A stretch of 64,000 nucleotides of DNA from Pseudomonadota bacterium. GTDB lineage: Bacteria > Pseudomonadota > Gammaproteobacteria > Steroidobacterales > SZUA-146. Location: the NCBI GenBank assembly GCA_039028935.1, contig JBCCHD010000013.1, positions 1-64,000 on the forward strand, given 5' to 3'. The notes beneath the pieces are model-generated. The model saw only the letters and a list, made by a program, of their open reading frames with translations, was not told the DNA's origin and did not search any database. Positions 47,679 to 57,100 of the stretch are shown piece after piece; the stretch's first letter is position 1; each line of letters begins with the position of its first letter. Both the position numbers and the translations under genes were made by a program.

Positions 47679-49550
47679 TTAGACCGAGTGTCGCCCCCGA
47701 CTGCGCCCGTCCGGTTGAAGCTGAAAATTGAACGACTGCTCCACGGTCTGTTCGATGGGCTCTCCGTTTCGCAAAAGAGGCTCAAATCGCCACTTCGACA
47801 CCGCGCGCATCACCGCCCGCTGAAACATCGGCCGCGAATCGCGATTGAGTACCGACACGTCATTGACCTTGCCCGTAGCATCCACTTGAATCGACACAAC
47901 CACTTTATCCATGTAACCGCGAGCGCGAGCGCGAGTGGGATACCGGGGTGTCACGCTGTGAATCAACGCACCACCTGTTATGACTTCGGCAGGCCGTTCG
48001 GCGGCCATCCGCCCTACCGGAGAGATTGCTGTGTGATAGGCAGGTAGCGCCGACAGCCCAAACTCACCGGCGCCGGGATCAAACGAATGCAACGCCATCA
48101 TGTCGACCGACGATGCCACCAAACCACCCGTCACGTCCTCGTTGACTGAGCCACCCGTCGCAGTCGTCGTCGCCGATTGATGCTTCGGTAGTGCATCGCG
48201 CCCACGCGCAAGCGTTGCCGCTCGCACCGTTTCGTGTCCGCTCTCGGCGGACGCGCGCAACCTATCGGACCGATTTGCGATGCGCTCAGACGCTGCCATT
48301 TCAGCATTAGAAATGGGTGCACTAAAGGTTGGCGGCAGCGCAAGGCGCCCTGTCGCGCTCAATTCGTTGGCACGCTCTTTCTCGGTCGAAACGCCGCGGG
48401 GTTGAGACCGCGAAGGCGATGGTTGCGCTTGCGCGGTGAGCGCAAAGGTGAGGTTTGAGATCGCGTCCGCACTGACGGGGCGGCGAGGATAGTGCGCGAG
48501 TCGGATCGGTTCGAGTCGAGTGACCGCACGCGAGGGGGCATCCGTCATCGTTACCGCCGCAGCGCGCGTCTCATCCGGCGACACATGCGCCAAATGCAGC
48601 GCGACGAGCGCCACAGCCGCCGCGGTGAGGCGCAGCGCAACGGCGGGCATAAAACCCCAACGCTGGTGACGTCGGCGTGTCACCATGCGCGCAATGCGCG
48701 TGACCAAGGGCCCGTCCGTGGCCGCCAACCGCCAGGTCGGTGCCTCATGCTGACGAAGCGTTTCGAGTTTGCTCAAGGCATGGGCATAGCACACCCGCTC
48801 GTTGAACGTTGAAATGACGATATCGTCGCAGCACAGCTCGCGTTCATGGCGAATCGTACGCGTGAGTACAAACACCACCGGGTGGAAAAACAGAACGGTT
48901 TCCGCCGAGACAAGCACATAGTTAATCATGTGGTCTTTGCGCCGAAAATGCGCCAGCTCATGCGCGATGATGAGTTCGAGTTCGCGCACGGACAACCCCA
49001 ACAACGCGCTACTCGGTATGACCACAAGCGGCTTGACGACACCCACCAACATCGGCACCGATGCCGCCGCCGACTCAACCAGCGCCACCGGCACACGAAT
49101 ACCCATCGCGCGACGCACATGCTCAAACGACTCAGCCAAGGCCGGAATCGACCAACTATTCGCGATGGTTTGCCGTTGAAGCCGCCGCCAATCGCCAGCC
49201 ACGCGCCACCCCGATGCCGCCACTCCGGCCAGCCAAAACGCACAGACCCAGGACATCAGCGACCCATCGAACGATGACGGGCTTGTCGACCACGTCGCCA
49301 AATAACCGGTTGCGGCAGCGGTGCTCTCCGCCACCGGCAGCGTGAACAGCAGTGAACCGAAGGTGAGCAGCGGCAATCCCATCAACAGCAACAGCCAGCC
49401 CAGCGCGTTACTGTGTCGTACGATCGGCGTGGCGTTGCCGACAGCGACTTTGGACAGCGCGAACAGCACGCCAATAATGAGGCCTTGCCACACTGAATGC
49501 AGCAGAGTCCATCCGAGCGCGTTGATCACCTGTTCAAAGGACAGTGGCAT
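47679..49550 (-). CDS. M56 (BlaR1-type) membrane metallopeptidase with C-terminal TonB domain
   Basis: 623 residues. Four membrane helices in the N-terminal 320 residues enclose the M56 peptidase: zinc motif HELAH (197-201) in LIIAHELAHFRRKDH, and RHERELCCDD as the downstream ligand region. A long, low-complexity periplasmic part (about 330-520) leads to a TonB C-terminal domain (about 531-615: SVTPRYPTRARARGYMDK, then VVVSIQVDATGKVNDVSVLN). BlaR1/MecR1 have a penicillin sensor there; this one has TonB instead, so it may sense or use outer-membrane receptors. It starts one base after blaI, and should cleave BlaI-like repressor on activation. Confidence 0.9.
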   Translation of the reverse strand: MPLSFEQVINALGWTLLHSVWQGLIIGVLFALSKVAVGNATPIVRHSNALGWLLLLMGLPLLTFGSLLFTLPVAESTAAATGYLATWSTSPSSFDGSLMSWVCAFWLAGVAASGWRVAGDWRRLQRQTIANSWSIPALAESFEHVRRAMGIRVPVALVESAAASVPMLVGVVKPLVVIPSSALLGLSVRELELIIAHELAHFRRKDHMINYVLVSAETVLFFHPVVFVLTRTIRHERELCCDDIVISTFNERVCYAHALSKLETLRQHEAPTWRLAATDGPLVTRIARMVTRRRHQRWGFMPAVALRLTAAAVALVALHLAHVSPDETRAAAVTMTDAPSRAVTRLEPIRLAHYPRRPVSADAISNLTFALTAQAQPSPSRSQPRGVSTEKERANELSATGRLALPPTFSAPISNAEMAASERIANRSDRLRASAESGHETVRAATLARGRDALPKHQSATTTATGGSVNEDVTGGLVASSVDMMALHSFDPGAGEFGLSALPAYHTAISPVGRMAAERPAEVITGGALIHSVTPRYPTRARARGYMDKVVVSIQVDATGKVNDVSVLNRDSRPMFQRAVMRAVSKWRFEPLLRNGEPIEQTVEQSFNFQLQPDGRSRGRHSV

Positions 49551-49551
49551 A

Positions 49552-49962
49552 TTAAGACTCGGCGTTTTGCGCCTCGAGTTGATCGAGCAAGGACCGAATC
49601 TTATCGAGCTCTTCTCGACTGGCGGACTGCGCCGAACCCAGTGCCTGAACCACCAATTTTGACGCCGAGCCGTCGAAGGCGCGCTGCACCAGATCGGATG
49701 TGAGTTGATTCTGCACGCTCACCCGACTCGAGACGGGTCGATAGACGTGGGCACGCCGCGAGTCATCCCGCACGACCAACCCTTTGCGATGCATGATCTG
49801 GAGCAACTTCAAAATGGTGGTGTAACCGCTCGCGTTGTTGCCCGGCATCGCTTCATGCACCGCTCTGACCGTCGCGGGTCCGTGATCCCACAGCACGCCC
49901 AGAATGACCAGTTCAGCGGGAGTCGGCTTCGGTGCCAGCGGCTCATTGAGGTTTGTCATCAT
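49552..49962 (-). CDS. BlaI/MecI/CopY-family repressor
   Basis: 136 residues. Winged helix LAPKPTPAELVILGVLWDHG at about 10-29, GPATVRAVHEAMP (positions about 29-41), then the recognition segment NNASGYTTILKLLQIMHRKG and VRDDSRRAHVYRPVSSR. The C-terminal helices form the dimer (VQRAFDGSASKLVVQALGS). It pairs with the M56 peptidase one base downstream, the standard repressor/peptidase module, and probably represses its own operon through the TCTACGTAGA site 55 bp ahead. Confidence 0.93.
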   Translation of the reverse strand: MMTNLNEPLAPKPTPAELVILGVLWDHGPATVRAVHEAMPGNNASGYTTILKLLQIMHRKGLVVRDDSRRAHVYRPVSSRVSVQNQLTSDLVQRAFDGSASKLVVQALGSAQSASREELDKIRSLLDQLEAQNAES

Positions 49963-50016
49963 GCTTCTCGATCTTACCGATTCAAACTCCCAACCTACTC
50001 CGATTATTAACGAAAG

Positions 50017-50026
50017 TCTACGTAGA
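50017..50026. promoter_or_regulatory. Palindrome TCTACGTAGA, probable BlaI operator
   Basis: Ten-base perfect palindrome 55 bp upstream of the blaI start, in the blaI/GGDEF-EAL divergent region. BlaI/CopY sites share a TAC...GTA core, which is present here without the two-base spacer. Confidence 0.45.
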
Positions 50027-50089
50027 TAGAAACCGGACTTAAAGAGCCATCTAAGTGATTGATTTTTATTTGTCGCCCAGAACCCGATT

Positions 50090-50114
50090 CCCGTCGGACG
50101 AACACGGGTTTTTT
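50090..50114 (+). terminator. Hairpin with T-run in the leader of the GGDEF-EAL gene
   Basis: CCCGT/ACGGG stem with nine-base loop followed by six T on the plus strand. There is no plus-strand gene upstream for it to end, so it may be a leader attenuator of the gene at 50250. A further hairpin (GTGCC/GGCAC at 50183-50198) and a strong TTAAGGAG with no start codon after it lie between. Confidence 0.45.
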
Positions 50115-50249
50115 ACGTCAAATCAGGGGTTTTTCATCTGCAATTCACCCATCGCTGTGGCATCATGGACGCAACCGGAGCCGTGCCTTTTCCGGCACAG
50201 TAGTTAAGGAGACGCATTCGGAAAGTAAAACCAGTTCAGACGAGACTGC

Positions 50250-52757
50250 ATGAAAGACAATAACAACCGCATCTTGAGTGTCATTGACGGCCGCGATTCG
50301 CCGAGTGTGCAAGAAACTTGCACCCAAAATTCAGTGACCGAAGACCTGATGGACGAGATGCGAGTGGCCACCTGGCACTGGAACAGCGAACTGGAAATCG
50401 GGCATTGGGTGCCCACGCAACCCGACTGGTTGCCACCCCAAGCACTCACCGACGCCGATTCGTTTGTCCGTCACCTTCACGTTCACGACCAAGAGTTTTT
50501 CGCAACCGCGTTGAACGACCGTGAACAGACCTCATTTGAAACGCAGGCTCGCCTCATCGCTGATCAGGATGAACGTTGGCTGCACATTCATGGACGCCGA
50601 GATCCCGAGCAACCTGAGCTCATCGTGCTCGCCATTCGCGACGCCACGGCGGTCAAAAGTCTACAGCGTACACTTCAAGCGCAAATCCGGCGCCATCAAG
50701 AAATGGTGCGCGACACCGAAGCCATCGCCTTTGAGTTTGAGCTGCCCGGCTGGAACGTCAAACACATCGACCGTCAAATCGAGAGCCTGTTGGGATACCC
50801 AACGGCGGATTGGTTACGCCGCGGCGAATTTCTCAAAGAGAACGTGTTCACTGACGACTGGCCTCAATTTGATGAATTAGCGGGTGCCGACAACGACAAC
50901 TCCGACCGGTACACCTTTGAGTTTCGCATCCGCACCGCCAGTGGCGAATTACGCTGGCTGCGCATCGCCGGGCGTCGCATTCCGGCTGGCAAACGTTCAC
51001 CACCCCGCGTGCGCGGCGTCCTACAAGATGTGTCGGAGTCGCGTTTGGCAATCGAAGCGCAACAGGTGAGCGAAAAACAGCTCAGCATGCTCTACGACCA
51101 GAACCCATCGATGTTTTTCAGCATGGATGGCGACGGCATCATTCTGTCGGTCAATCGCTATGGCGCTGAACACCTCGGCTATCGCCCAGAAGAGTTAATC
51201 GGACAAAAGGCCCACCGGCTTCACCTGCCATCCCAACGTAGCGCCATGCGTGAGCGTTTCAACGATTGTGTCAACGCCAATGGTGAAGTCCGTCATTGGG
51301 AAACTTGCTTGTTGCGTGCGGATGAAACCCCCCTCTGGGTACGTGTGGCGGCGCGTGCAACCGGCAAGGGTCAACGATCGGGCGTGCTGGCCGTTTGTGA
51401 GGACATCACCGAAGCCCGCGCGCTCTCCGATCAGCTAGAGTATCAAAGCCGCTATGACCTGCTGACCGGACTGGCGAATCGCAGCAACTTTGAGCAGTGC
51501 CTGAGCGATGCGCTCAAATCGGCCAAAGAACATCAATGGGAGCACGTGTTGTGCTACATCGACGTCGACCAGTTCAAAATTATTAACGATACGTGTGGCC
51601 ACAGCGCCGGCGATCAGATGCTCCGCCGGGTCGGACACATGCTGTCGAAGTATCTTCGAGAAGAGGACATGCTGGCGCGTCTGGGTGGTGATGAGTTTGG
51701 CATTCTTTTCCATCGCTGCGACATTGACAACGCGCGGCGACGAGCCGAAGAAATCAACCAATATCTGGCCAGTCAACGTTTCAAATGGGGCGAAAACAAC
51801 TTTAGGATCACCGCGAGTGTCGGCATGGTCGCCATCAACTCGCGCAGCGAGAGCGCTGAACACGTACTGAGTGTTGCTGACACGGCCTGTTTCGCGGCGA
51901 AAGACCTGGGCCGAAACCGCGTGTACTGCTCCACCGAAGAGGACGACGACGAAATCACCCGCCGACACGGCGAAATGAGCTGGATTGCGCGACTCCAATC
52001 CGCGCTCGACGACGACGGCTTCGAAGTATATAGCCAACTTATCCATCCGCTTGATGGTGATCTATCGCGAGGGCACTCAATCGAAGTGCTTTTGCGACTC
52101 AAGGATTATCAAGGCGATGTCATTTTGCCCGAGCGCTTTATTCGAGCCGCGGAGAACTACCATATCGCGACCCGCCTGGATCACTGGGTATGCGAACGTG
52201 TCGTTCGGTATTTCGACGAACATCTTGAGCAACTTGACGATCTCAACTTTATCTGTGTCAATCTGTCGGCGCAGTCGGTCACCGATAAAGAATTTCAAGC
52301 CAGTCTCATACAGATGCTGGAAGGCCGCCACGCCACCGCGCAAAAACTCTGCTTTGAAATCACCGAAAACGGCGTCATTGAAAATATCGACGCGGCCACC
52401 GAGTTTATCGCCAGCCTTAAAGCACTCGGCTGCCGTTTTGCGCTCGATGATTTTGGCAGTGGTGTGTCGTCATTCGCGTACCTGAAAAATCTCGAAGTCG
52501 ACATCGTCAAAATCGATGGCATGTTCGTCAAGCACATTAATGACGACTCCATTGACCGCGCGTTGGTGGGGTCGATTAACGACATCGGTCACGCCATGGG
52601 CAAACAGACCATCGCTGAGTACGTTGAAGATGAGGATACGCAGCGCTGTCTGAAACAACTCGGCGTTGATTTTGCACAGGGGTTCCATATTCACAAGCCG
52701 GAACCCATGGCCGAGCAGATGAGCGCCTTGGCCGATCGGCGCTCAGCCAAATCGTAG
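50250..52757 (+). CDS. PAS-PAS-PAS-GGDEF-EAL cyclic-di-GMP enzyme
   Basis: 835 residues, cytoplasmic (no membrane helix). Three PAS-like sensors: about 35-135, 150-265 (PAS_3 type, GYPTADWLRRGEF) and 280-390 (GYRPEELIGQKAHRL). The cyclase domain has GGDEF at 479-483 and an inhibitory RxxD site (Arg470-Asp473) at the correct five-residue distance. The phosphodiesterase domain has EVLLRL (612-617) for EAL, NLSAQS, EITENGVIEN, DDFGSG (733-738) and KIDGMFV. Both activities look possible; which dominates is unknown. The ATG has only a weak GAGA ahead. Convergent with the FHA-GGDEF gene. Confidence 0.93.
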   Translation: MKDNNNRILSVIDGRDSPSVQETCTQNSVTEDLMDEMRVATWHWNSELEIGHWVPTQPDWLPPQALTDADSFVRHLHVHDQEFFATALNDREQTSFETQARLIADQDERWLHIHGRRDPEQPELIVLAIRDATAVKSLQRTLQAQIRRHQEMVRDTEAIAFEFELPGWNVKHIDRQIESLLGYPTADWLRRGEFLKENVFTDDWPQFDELAGADNDNSDRYTFEFRIRTASGELRWLRIAGRRIPAGKRSPPRVRGVLQDVSESRLAIEAQQVSEKQLSMLYDQNPSMFFSMDGDGIILSVNRYGAEHLGYRPEELIGQKAHRLHLPSQRSAMRERFNDCVNANGEVRHWETCLLRADETPLWVRVAARATGKGQRSGVLAVCEDITEARALSDQLEYQSRYDLLTGLANRSNFEQCLSDALKSAKEHQWEHVLCYIDVDQFKIINDTCGHSAGDQMLRRVGHMLSKYLREEDMLARLGGDEFGILFHRCDIDNARRRAEEINQYLASQRFKWGENNFRITASVGMVAINSRSESAEHVLSVADTACFAAKDLGRNRVYCSTEEDDDEITRRHGEMSWIARLQSALDDDGFEVYSQLIHPLDGDLSRGHSIEVLLRLKDYQGDVILPERFIRAAENYHIATRLDHWVCERVVRYFDEHLEQLDDLNFICVNLSAQSVTDKEFQASLIQMLEGRHATAQKLCFEITENGVIENIDAATEFIASLKALGCRFALDDFGSGVSSFAYLKNLEVDIVKIDGMFVKHINDDSIDRALVGSINDIGHAMGKQTIAEYVEDEDTQRCLKQLGVDFAQGFHIHKPEPMAEQMSALADRRSAKS

Positions 52758-52928
52758 GGCACGCTCCTACGTCCCACTCCCACATTCGAACACCGTAACC
52801 GTAGCGAGCGCGTGCCGCCGCTGCGTTAATGCCCGTGCTGGCTCGCAAACGCTTAACAGGACGAGGCGAACGGTTCGATCTGTGCTGAACCGACGGCGTA
52901 TTCCCCGGGATCGAGTCGACGCAGTCGG

Positions 52929-53834
52929 TCAGTCACTCACGCGATTGCGACCCGCGCGCTTGGCACGATACATCGCCGAATCAGCGCCACCGATCGCCTG
53001 TTCGACCGAGGAGATGCGATTGCCAGGCTGTGTCCAGGTGCCGACGGACACCTGAGCATGAAGCGGCTTGCCGTTGTGCATGATCGTGGTTTTTGCCACC
53101 GCTTCGCAGAGGCGATCGCAGAACACCAGTGCATCGGTAGCGCCCGTATTCGTGAGCAACATTACGAACTCCTCGCCGCCAAAACGTGCGAGTAGATCCT
53201 TCTCACGACGCTGCGCCGACAGGGTGTTCGCCACTTCTCGTAATACATGATCACCGGCAGCATGACCGAGGTTGTCGTTAATGAGTTTGAAGTGATCGAT
53301 ATCGATCATCACCATCGTCAGCGGCTGATCTGATTCGCGCATTGATGCCAGCACCGACGCGCTCTTGCCGAAAAACCAACGACGGTTATGGAGCCCGGTC
53401 AGTTCGTCGGTAAGCGCAGCCGCTTCCAGCTGTTTTTCAGCGTGAATCTCGACGCGCGCACGGTATTCCACGCGGAGCAAGAAATTACCTATTTTCATTC
53501 GCGCCGAAGGATCCAATACGCAACTTGAAATCGCGTCGCCATTGACGTGAGTGCCGTTGGTAGAGCCCAGATCTTCCGCGATGATGCCGCTGTCGGTGAG
53601 TCTCACCCGGCAGTGCTGCCGTGACACCTGCGACCCTTCCAGCTGCACATCCACATGACGACCGCGACCAATCACCAGACCATTGGGCGTAATGGCATAA
53701 CGCCCGGCTTTCTCACGCGGATGGACCACACTGAGGTACGGGCGATTATCACCCAGATGGGTGAAATGCGTCGGTCGCACTGCGACAACAGTGCGATCAT
53801 CCGGATCCGAGCGTGTAAAATCTGGCCGTGACAT
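52929..53834 (-). CDS. FHA-GGDEF diguanylate cyclase
   Basis: 301 residues from the ATG at 53834, which has GGAG five bases upstream; the frame extends 99 codons further without domain character. An FHA domain (about 45-120: LVIGRGRHVDVQL, SRQHCRVRL, STNGTHVNG) binds phosphothreonine. A short helical linker leads to the GGDEF domain (ALTDELTGLHNRRWF; GGEEF at 219-223). The inhibitory RxxD (REKD) lies five residues before GGEEF. It should make c-di-GMP under control of a Ser/Thr kinase-phosphorylated partner; no such kinase is in the window. Confidence 0.92.
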   Translation of the reverse strand: MSRPDFTRSDPDDRTVVAVRPTHFTHLGDNRPYLSVVHPREKAGRYAITPNGLVIGRGRHVDVQLEGSQVSRQHCRVRLTDSGIIAEDLGSTNGTHVNGDAISSCVLDPSARMKIGNFLLRVEYRARVEIHAEKQLEAAALTDELTGLHNRRWFFGKSASVLASMRESDQPLTMVMIDIDHFKLINDNLGHAAGDHVLREVANTLSAQRREKDLLARFGGEEFVMLLTNTGATDALVFCDRLCEAVAKTTIMHNGKPLHAQVSVGTWTQPGNRISSVEQAIGGADSAMYRAKRAGRNRVSD

Positions 53835-54176
53835 AGCGTCTCCAACCCACCATTCAATGGCAGCGAGTGTACCGCGACGGTGAGGGTCCGTGTACAGTCT
53901 GTTATGTAACATAATACGCAAGCACCGATTCTCGTCGAAAATGCGTCGAAGCGCTAGCGGCGACGTAAATATTTGCGACGAAAAGCAAGTAAATTCAGCC
54001 GTCCACGTTCTTTTGAGCGCCACGAGCCACGATGAGAAGCGAAAGTGCGATACACTGACAACGGTGTCAGCAAAAGGCTCAGAGCGGTCAACACCGCCTC
54101 TATTAAAAAAACAACCTAGCCGGCTGATCACCAGGGCGACAATCAGTTCGATGCAGACTACCGCAGGGGGTATGCC
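53835..54176. other. Divergent intergenic region, 342 bp
   Basis: Separates the FHA-GGDEF gene from the large secreted cytochrome gene. It is AT-richer than its flanks, holds the 13-bp palindrome at 53902-53914, and ends in AGGGGGT, the ribosome site of the gene at 54177. No convincing -35/-10 pair or small gene was found. Confidence 0.6.
53902..53914. promoter_or_regulatory. Perfect 13-bp palindrome TTATGT-A-ACATAA
   Basis: Six-base arms around one base, 68 bp upstream of the FHA-GGDEF start and about 260 bp from the secreted-protein start. AT-rich symmetric sites of this type are usual for dimeric regulators; none can be named. Confidence 0.45.
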
Positions 54177-57100
54177 ATGCAGCTTTGGCTATTGAAGGGC
54201 GCGTTGATCGTGTGGGTGATGGTGACGATCGTTTTTTCAGGTTCGACGTACGCGCAAGACGCGTATCTTCATTTCGAAAGCGGTCATGTGCGACCCATGT
54301 CGATGTCGCCCGATGGGACGACACTTGCGGTGGTCAACACCTCCGACAATCATGTTGAGCTGTTTTCATTGCGCACCGACGGTCTGGTACACACACGCTC
54401 GGTGCCGGTCGGCATGGAGCCCGTGACCGCTGTGTTTCGGACCAACACGGAACTGTGGGTGGTCAACCATCTCTCCGACAGTGTCAGCATCGTCGACCTT
54501 AGCGGCTCACCCCGCGTGCGCCAAACGCTGCTGGTGGGAGACGAACCACGGGATTTGGTCTTCAGCGGAAACAATCGCGCGTTTATTACCACCGCGCACC
54601 GCGGACAGCACCGCACCCATCCGTCGATTGCCGCAGTAGACGGTGCTGGCGACCCACAGCTCACGACAGCGAGCATACCGCGCGCGGATGTGTGGGTGTT
54701 TGATGCACTGAATCCAGGCACAGCGCTGGGCGGCCTGCCGCTCGAAATCGTCGAGTTGTTTGGTGATTCGCCGCGAGCGCTCGCGGTCAGTCCCGATGGC
54801 AACACCGTATACGCCGCTGTGTTCATGTCCGGAAACCAAACCGCGGTCGTGAATGAAGGCGTCGTGTGCAATGGCTTTGGCGCGTCACCCTGTAATGGTG
54901 ACGGCATTACGTCACCAAACGGCCTAGCCGGCGGACAAATGCCCGGCGGCATGCCCGGCCCGAGCACAGATGTCCACGGCGACAACGCTCCGGAAACGAG
55001 CCTCATTGTAAAGTACGACCCGGCCAGCGGCGAATGGCGTGACGAACTCGATCGCAACTGGAGCAATGGTATTCGCTTCACCTTGCCCGACTACGATGTG
55101 TTTGAAATCGATGCGTCGACGCTCGAAGAAACCAATAGCCACTCGGGTGTCGGCACGAACTTGTTTAACATGGCGGTCAATCCAGTCAACGGTGACGTCT
55201 ATGTCAGCAACACCGAAGCGATCAATGAAGTGCGCTTCGAGGGCTCGGGCGTGTTTGGCGGATCAACCGTGCAGGGAAATTTGGCGCAATCGCGCATCAC
55301 CCTACTGACCTCCACGGGCATGATCACTCGTCATTTAAACAGCCATATCGATTACTCGGTGCTCCCGGCTCCAGCGGGTACGGCAATGCATTCGCTGGCA
55401 ACCCCCACCGAGATGGTGTTCAGCGCCGACGGTACCAAGCTCTATCTGGCGGCATTTGGCTCGTCCAAAATCGGTGTGTTTGACACCAGCTCGCTGGTTG
55501 ATGGCACCTTCGATCCCACTACTGCCAGCAGCAACTATCTTGATGTGCCCGGCGGTCCGTCAGGCGTTGTGCTCGACGAGGGACGCAACCGACTCTACGT
55601 CACATCTCGCTATGAGAACGCAGTGGTCGCGATCGATTTGGCCAGTGGCAACACCATTGCGCAGCGTGCTCTGCACAATCCCGAACCAGCAGCCGTTATC
55701 GAAGGCCGACCCTTTTTGTACGAAGGTGGCTTGAGCTCTTCAAATGGCGAAGCCGCCTGCGCAAGCTGCCACTTGTTTGGCGATATGGACGGCCTCGCGT
55801 GGGATCTGGGTAATCCCGACGACGAAGTGATCGATAACCCCGCACAAGTCAATCTGCAGGCTCTGGTTGAGTTGCTGAATCAAGCGTCACCCTCGATCAA
55901 TGGCACCGGCAGTATGAATCAGCTTCACCCCATGAAAGGGCCAATGACCACGCAAACTCTGCGCGGCATGTCCAACTCAGGTGCGATGCATTGGCGCGGC
56001 GATCGCGCGGTGGGGGTGTTTGGCACCGATGCCACGAATGAAGTGATCTCGTTCCTCAATTTCAACGTTGCGTTTCCGGGGCTGCTGGGTCGAGAGACGC
56101 CACTCGAGGTGGCGGATATGACCAAGTTCACCAACTTTGCGCTGGCGATGATACTCCCGCCCAACCCGGTTCGCGCCCTGGACAATACACTCAACGCGAA
56201 CGAACAGGCCGGACAGAATTTTTATCTTGGCACGCGTCGCTCCGACGGCGCGCCGTTTGATTTTACGGGCGAACAAGATGGGTTTACGTGCGACGGCTGC
56301 CACGAGCTCAATCCGGCACTCGGACGATTCGGCACGTCAACCGCGGCAAGTTTTGAGGGTGAAGAACAAATTTTCAAGATTCCTCATTTGCGCAACATGT
56401 ATCACAAGGTCGGTATGTTCGGTATGCCACAGGCCGATTTTTTCCGGCCGGCCGATACCAGCCACCAGGGCGATCAGGTGCGAGGCACCGGCTTTTTGCA
56501 TGACGGCAGCACCGACACGTTGTTTCGTTTCTTCAGTGCCACCGTGTTTCAAAGCGCGGTCAACAACACGGTCGGATTTGAAAACGACCAGTCGCGAAGT
56601 GATATGGTCGACTATATGATGGCCTTTGATACCGACCTCGCACCCATTGTCGGCCAACAAATGACGCTCACCAGTACGAGCAATGCTGACGCGTTAGCGC
56701 GCGTCGATATACTGCTCGCTCGGGCTGGGGCCACGTTTGTGTCGGAGATTCTCGGCGGCACGACCACCGAAGCGGATATAGTCGTACATGGCGCGATTAA
56801 CGGCATCACCGTGCGCTATGCTCGTCAAGCCGACGGCACCTTTCTACCCGATAGTGGTGGCGTCGCCATCAGCGCAACCGCACTGCGTGATCAGCTGCAA
56901 AGCGCCGACGACCGACTCACCTACACCGCGCTTCCACCCGGCTACGCGACGCGTGCTGGCATTGACCGCGATCTAGACGGTGTGCTCGATGCGACCGACA
57001 ATTGCCCCGCTAACGCCAACGCAGCGCAAACGGACGGCGATGGCGATGGCATTGGCGACGCGTGCGACAACTGCACGACGAGCGGCAATGCCAGCCAGCT

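Noticed and set aside
47918-47935. Short GCGAGC tandem repeat
   Set aside because: Fewer than three copies inside coding sequence for an Arg/Ala stretch; no sign of a functional repeat.
47679-49962. BlaI/M56 pair read as a beta-lactamase operon
   Set aside because: No penicillin-sensor domain and no beta-lactamase gene in the operon; the M56 protein ends in TonB. The MBL-fold gene is several kb away and separately organised.
53835-54131. 99-codon N-terminal extension of the FHA-GGDEF protein
   Set aside because: A good ribosome site precedes the ATG at 53834 and the upstream part crosses a palindrome and AT-rich promoter-like DNA.
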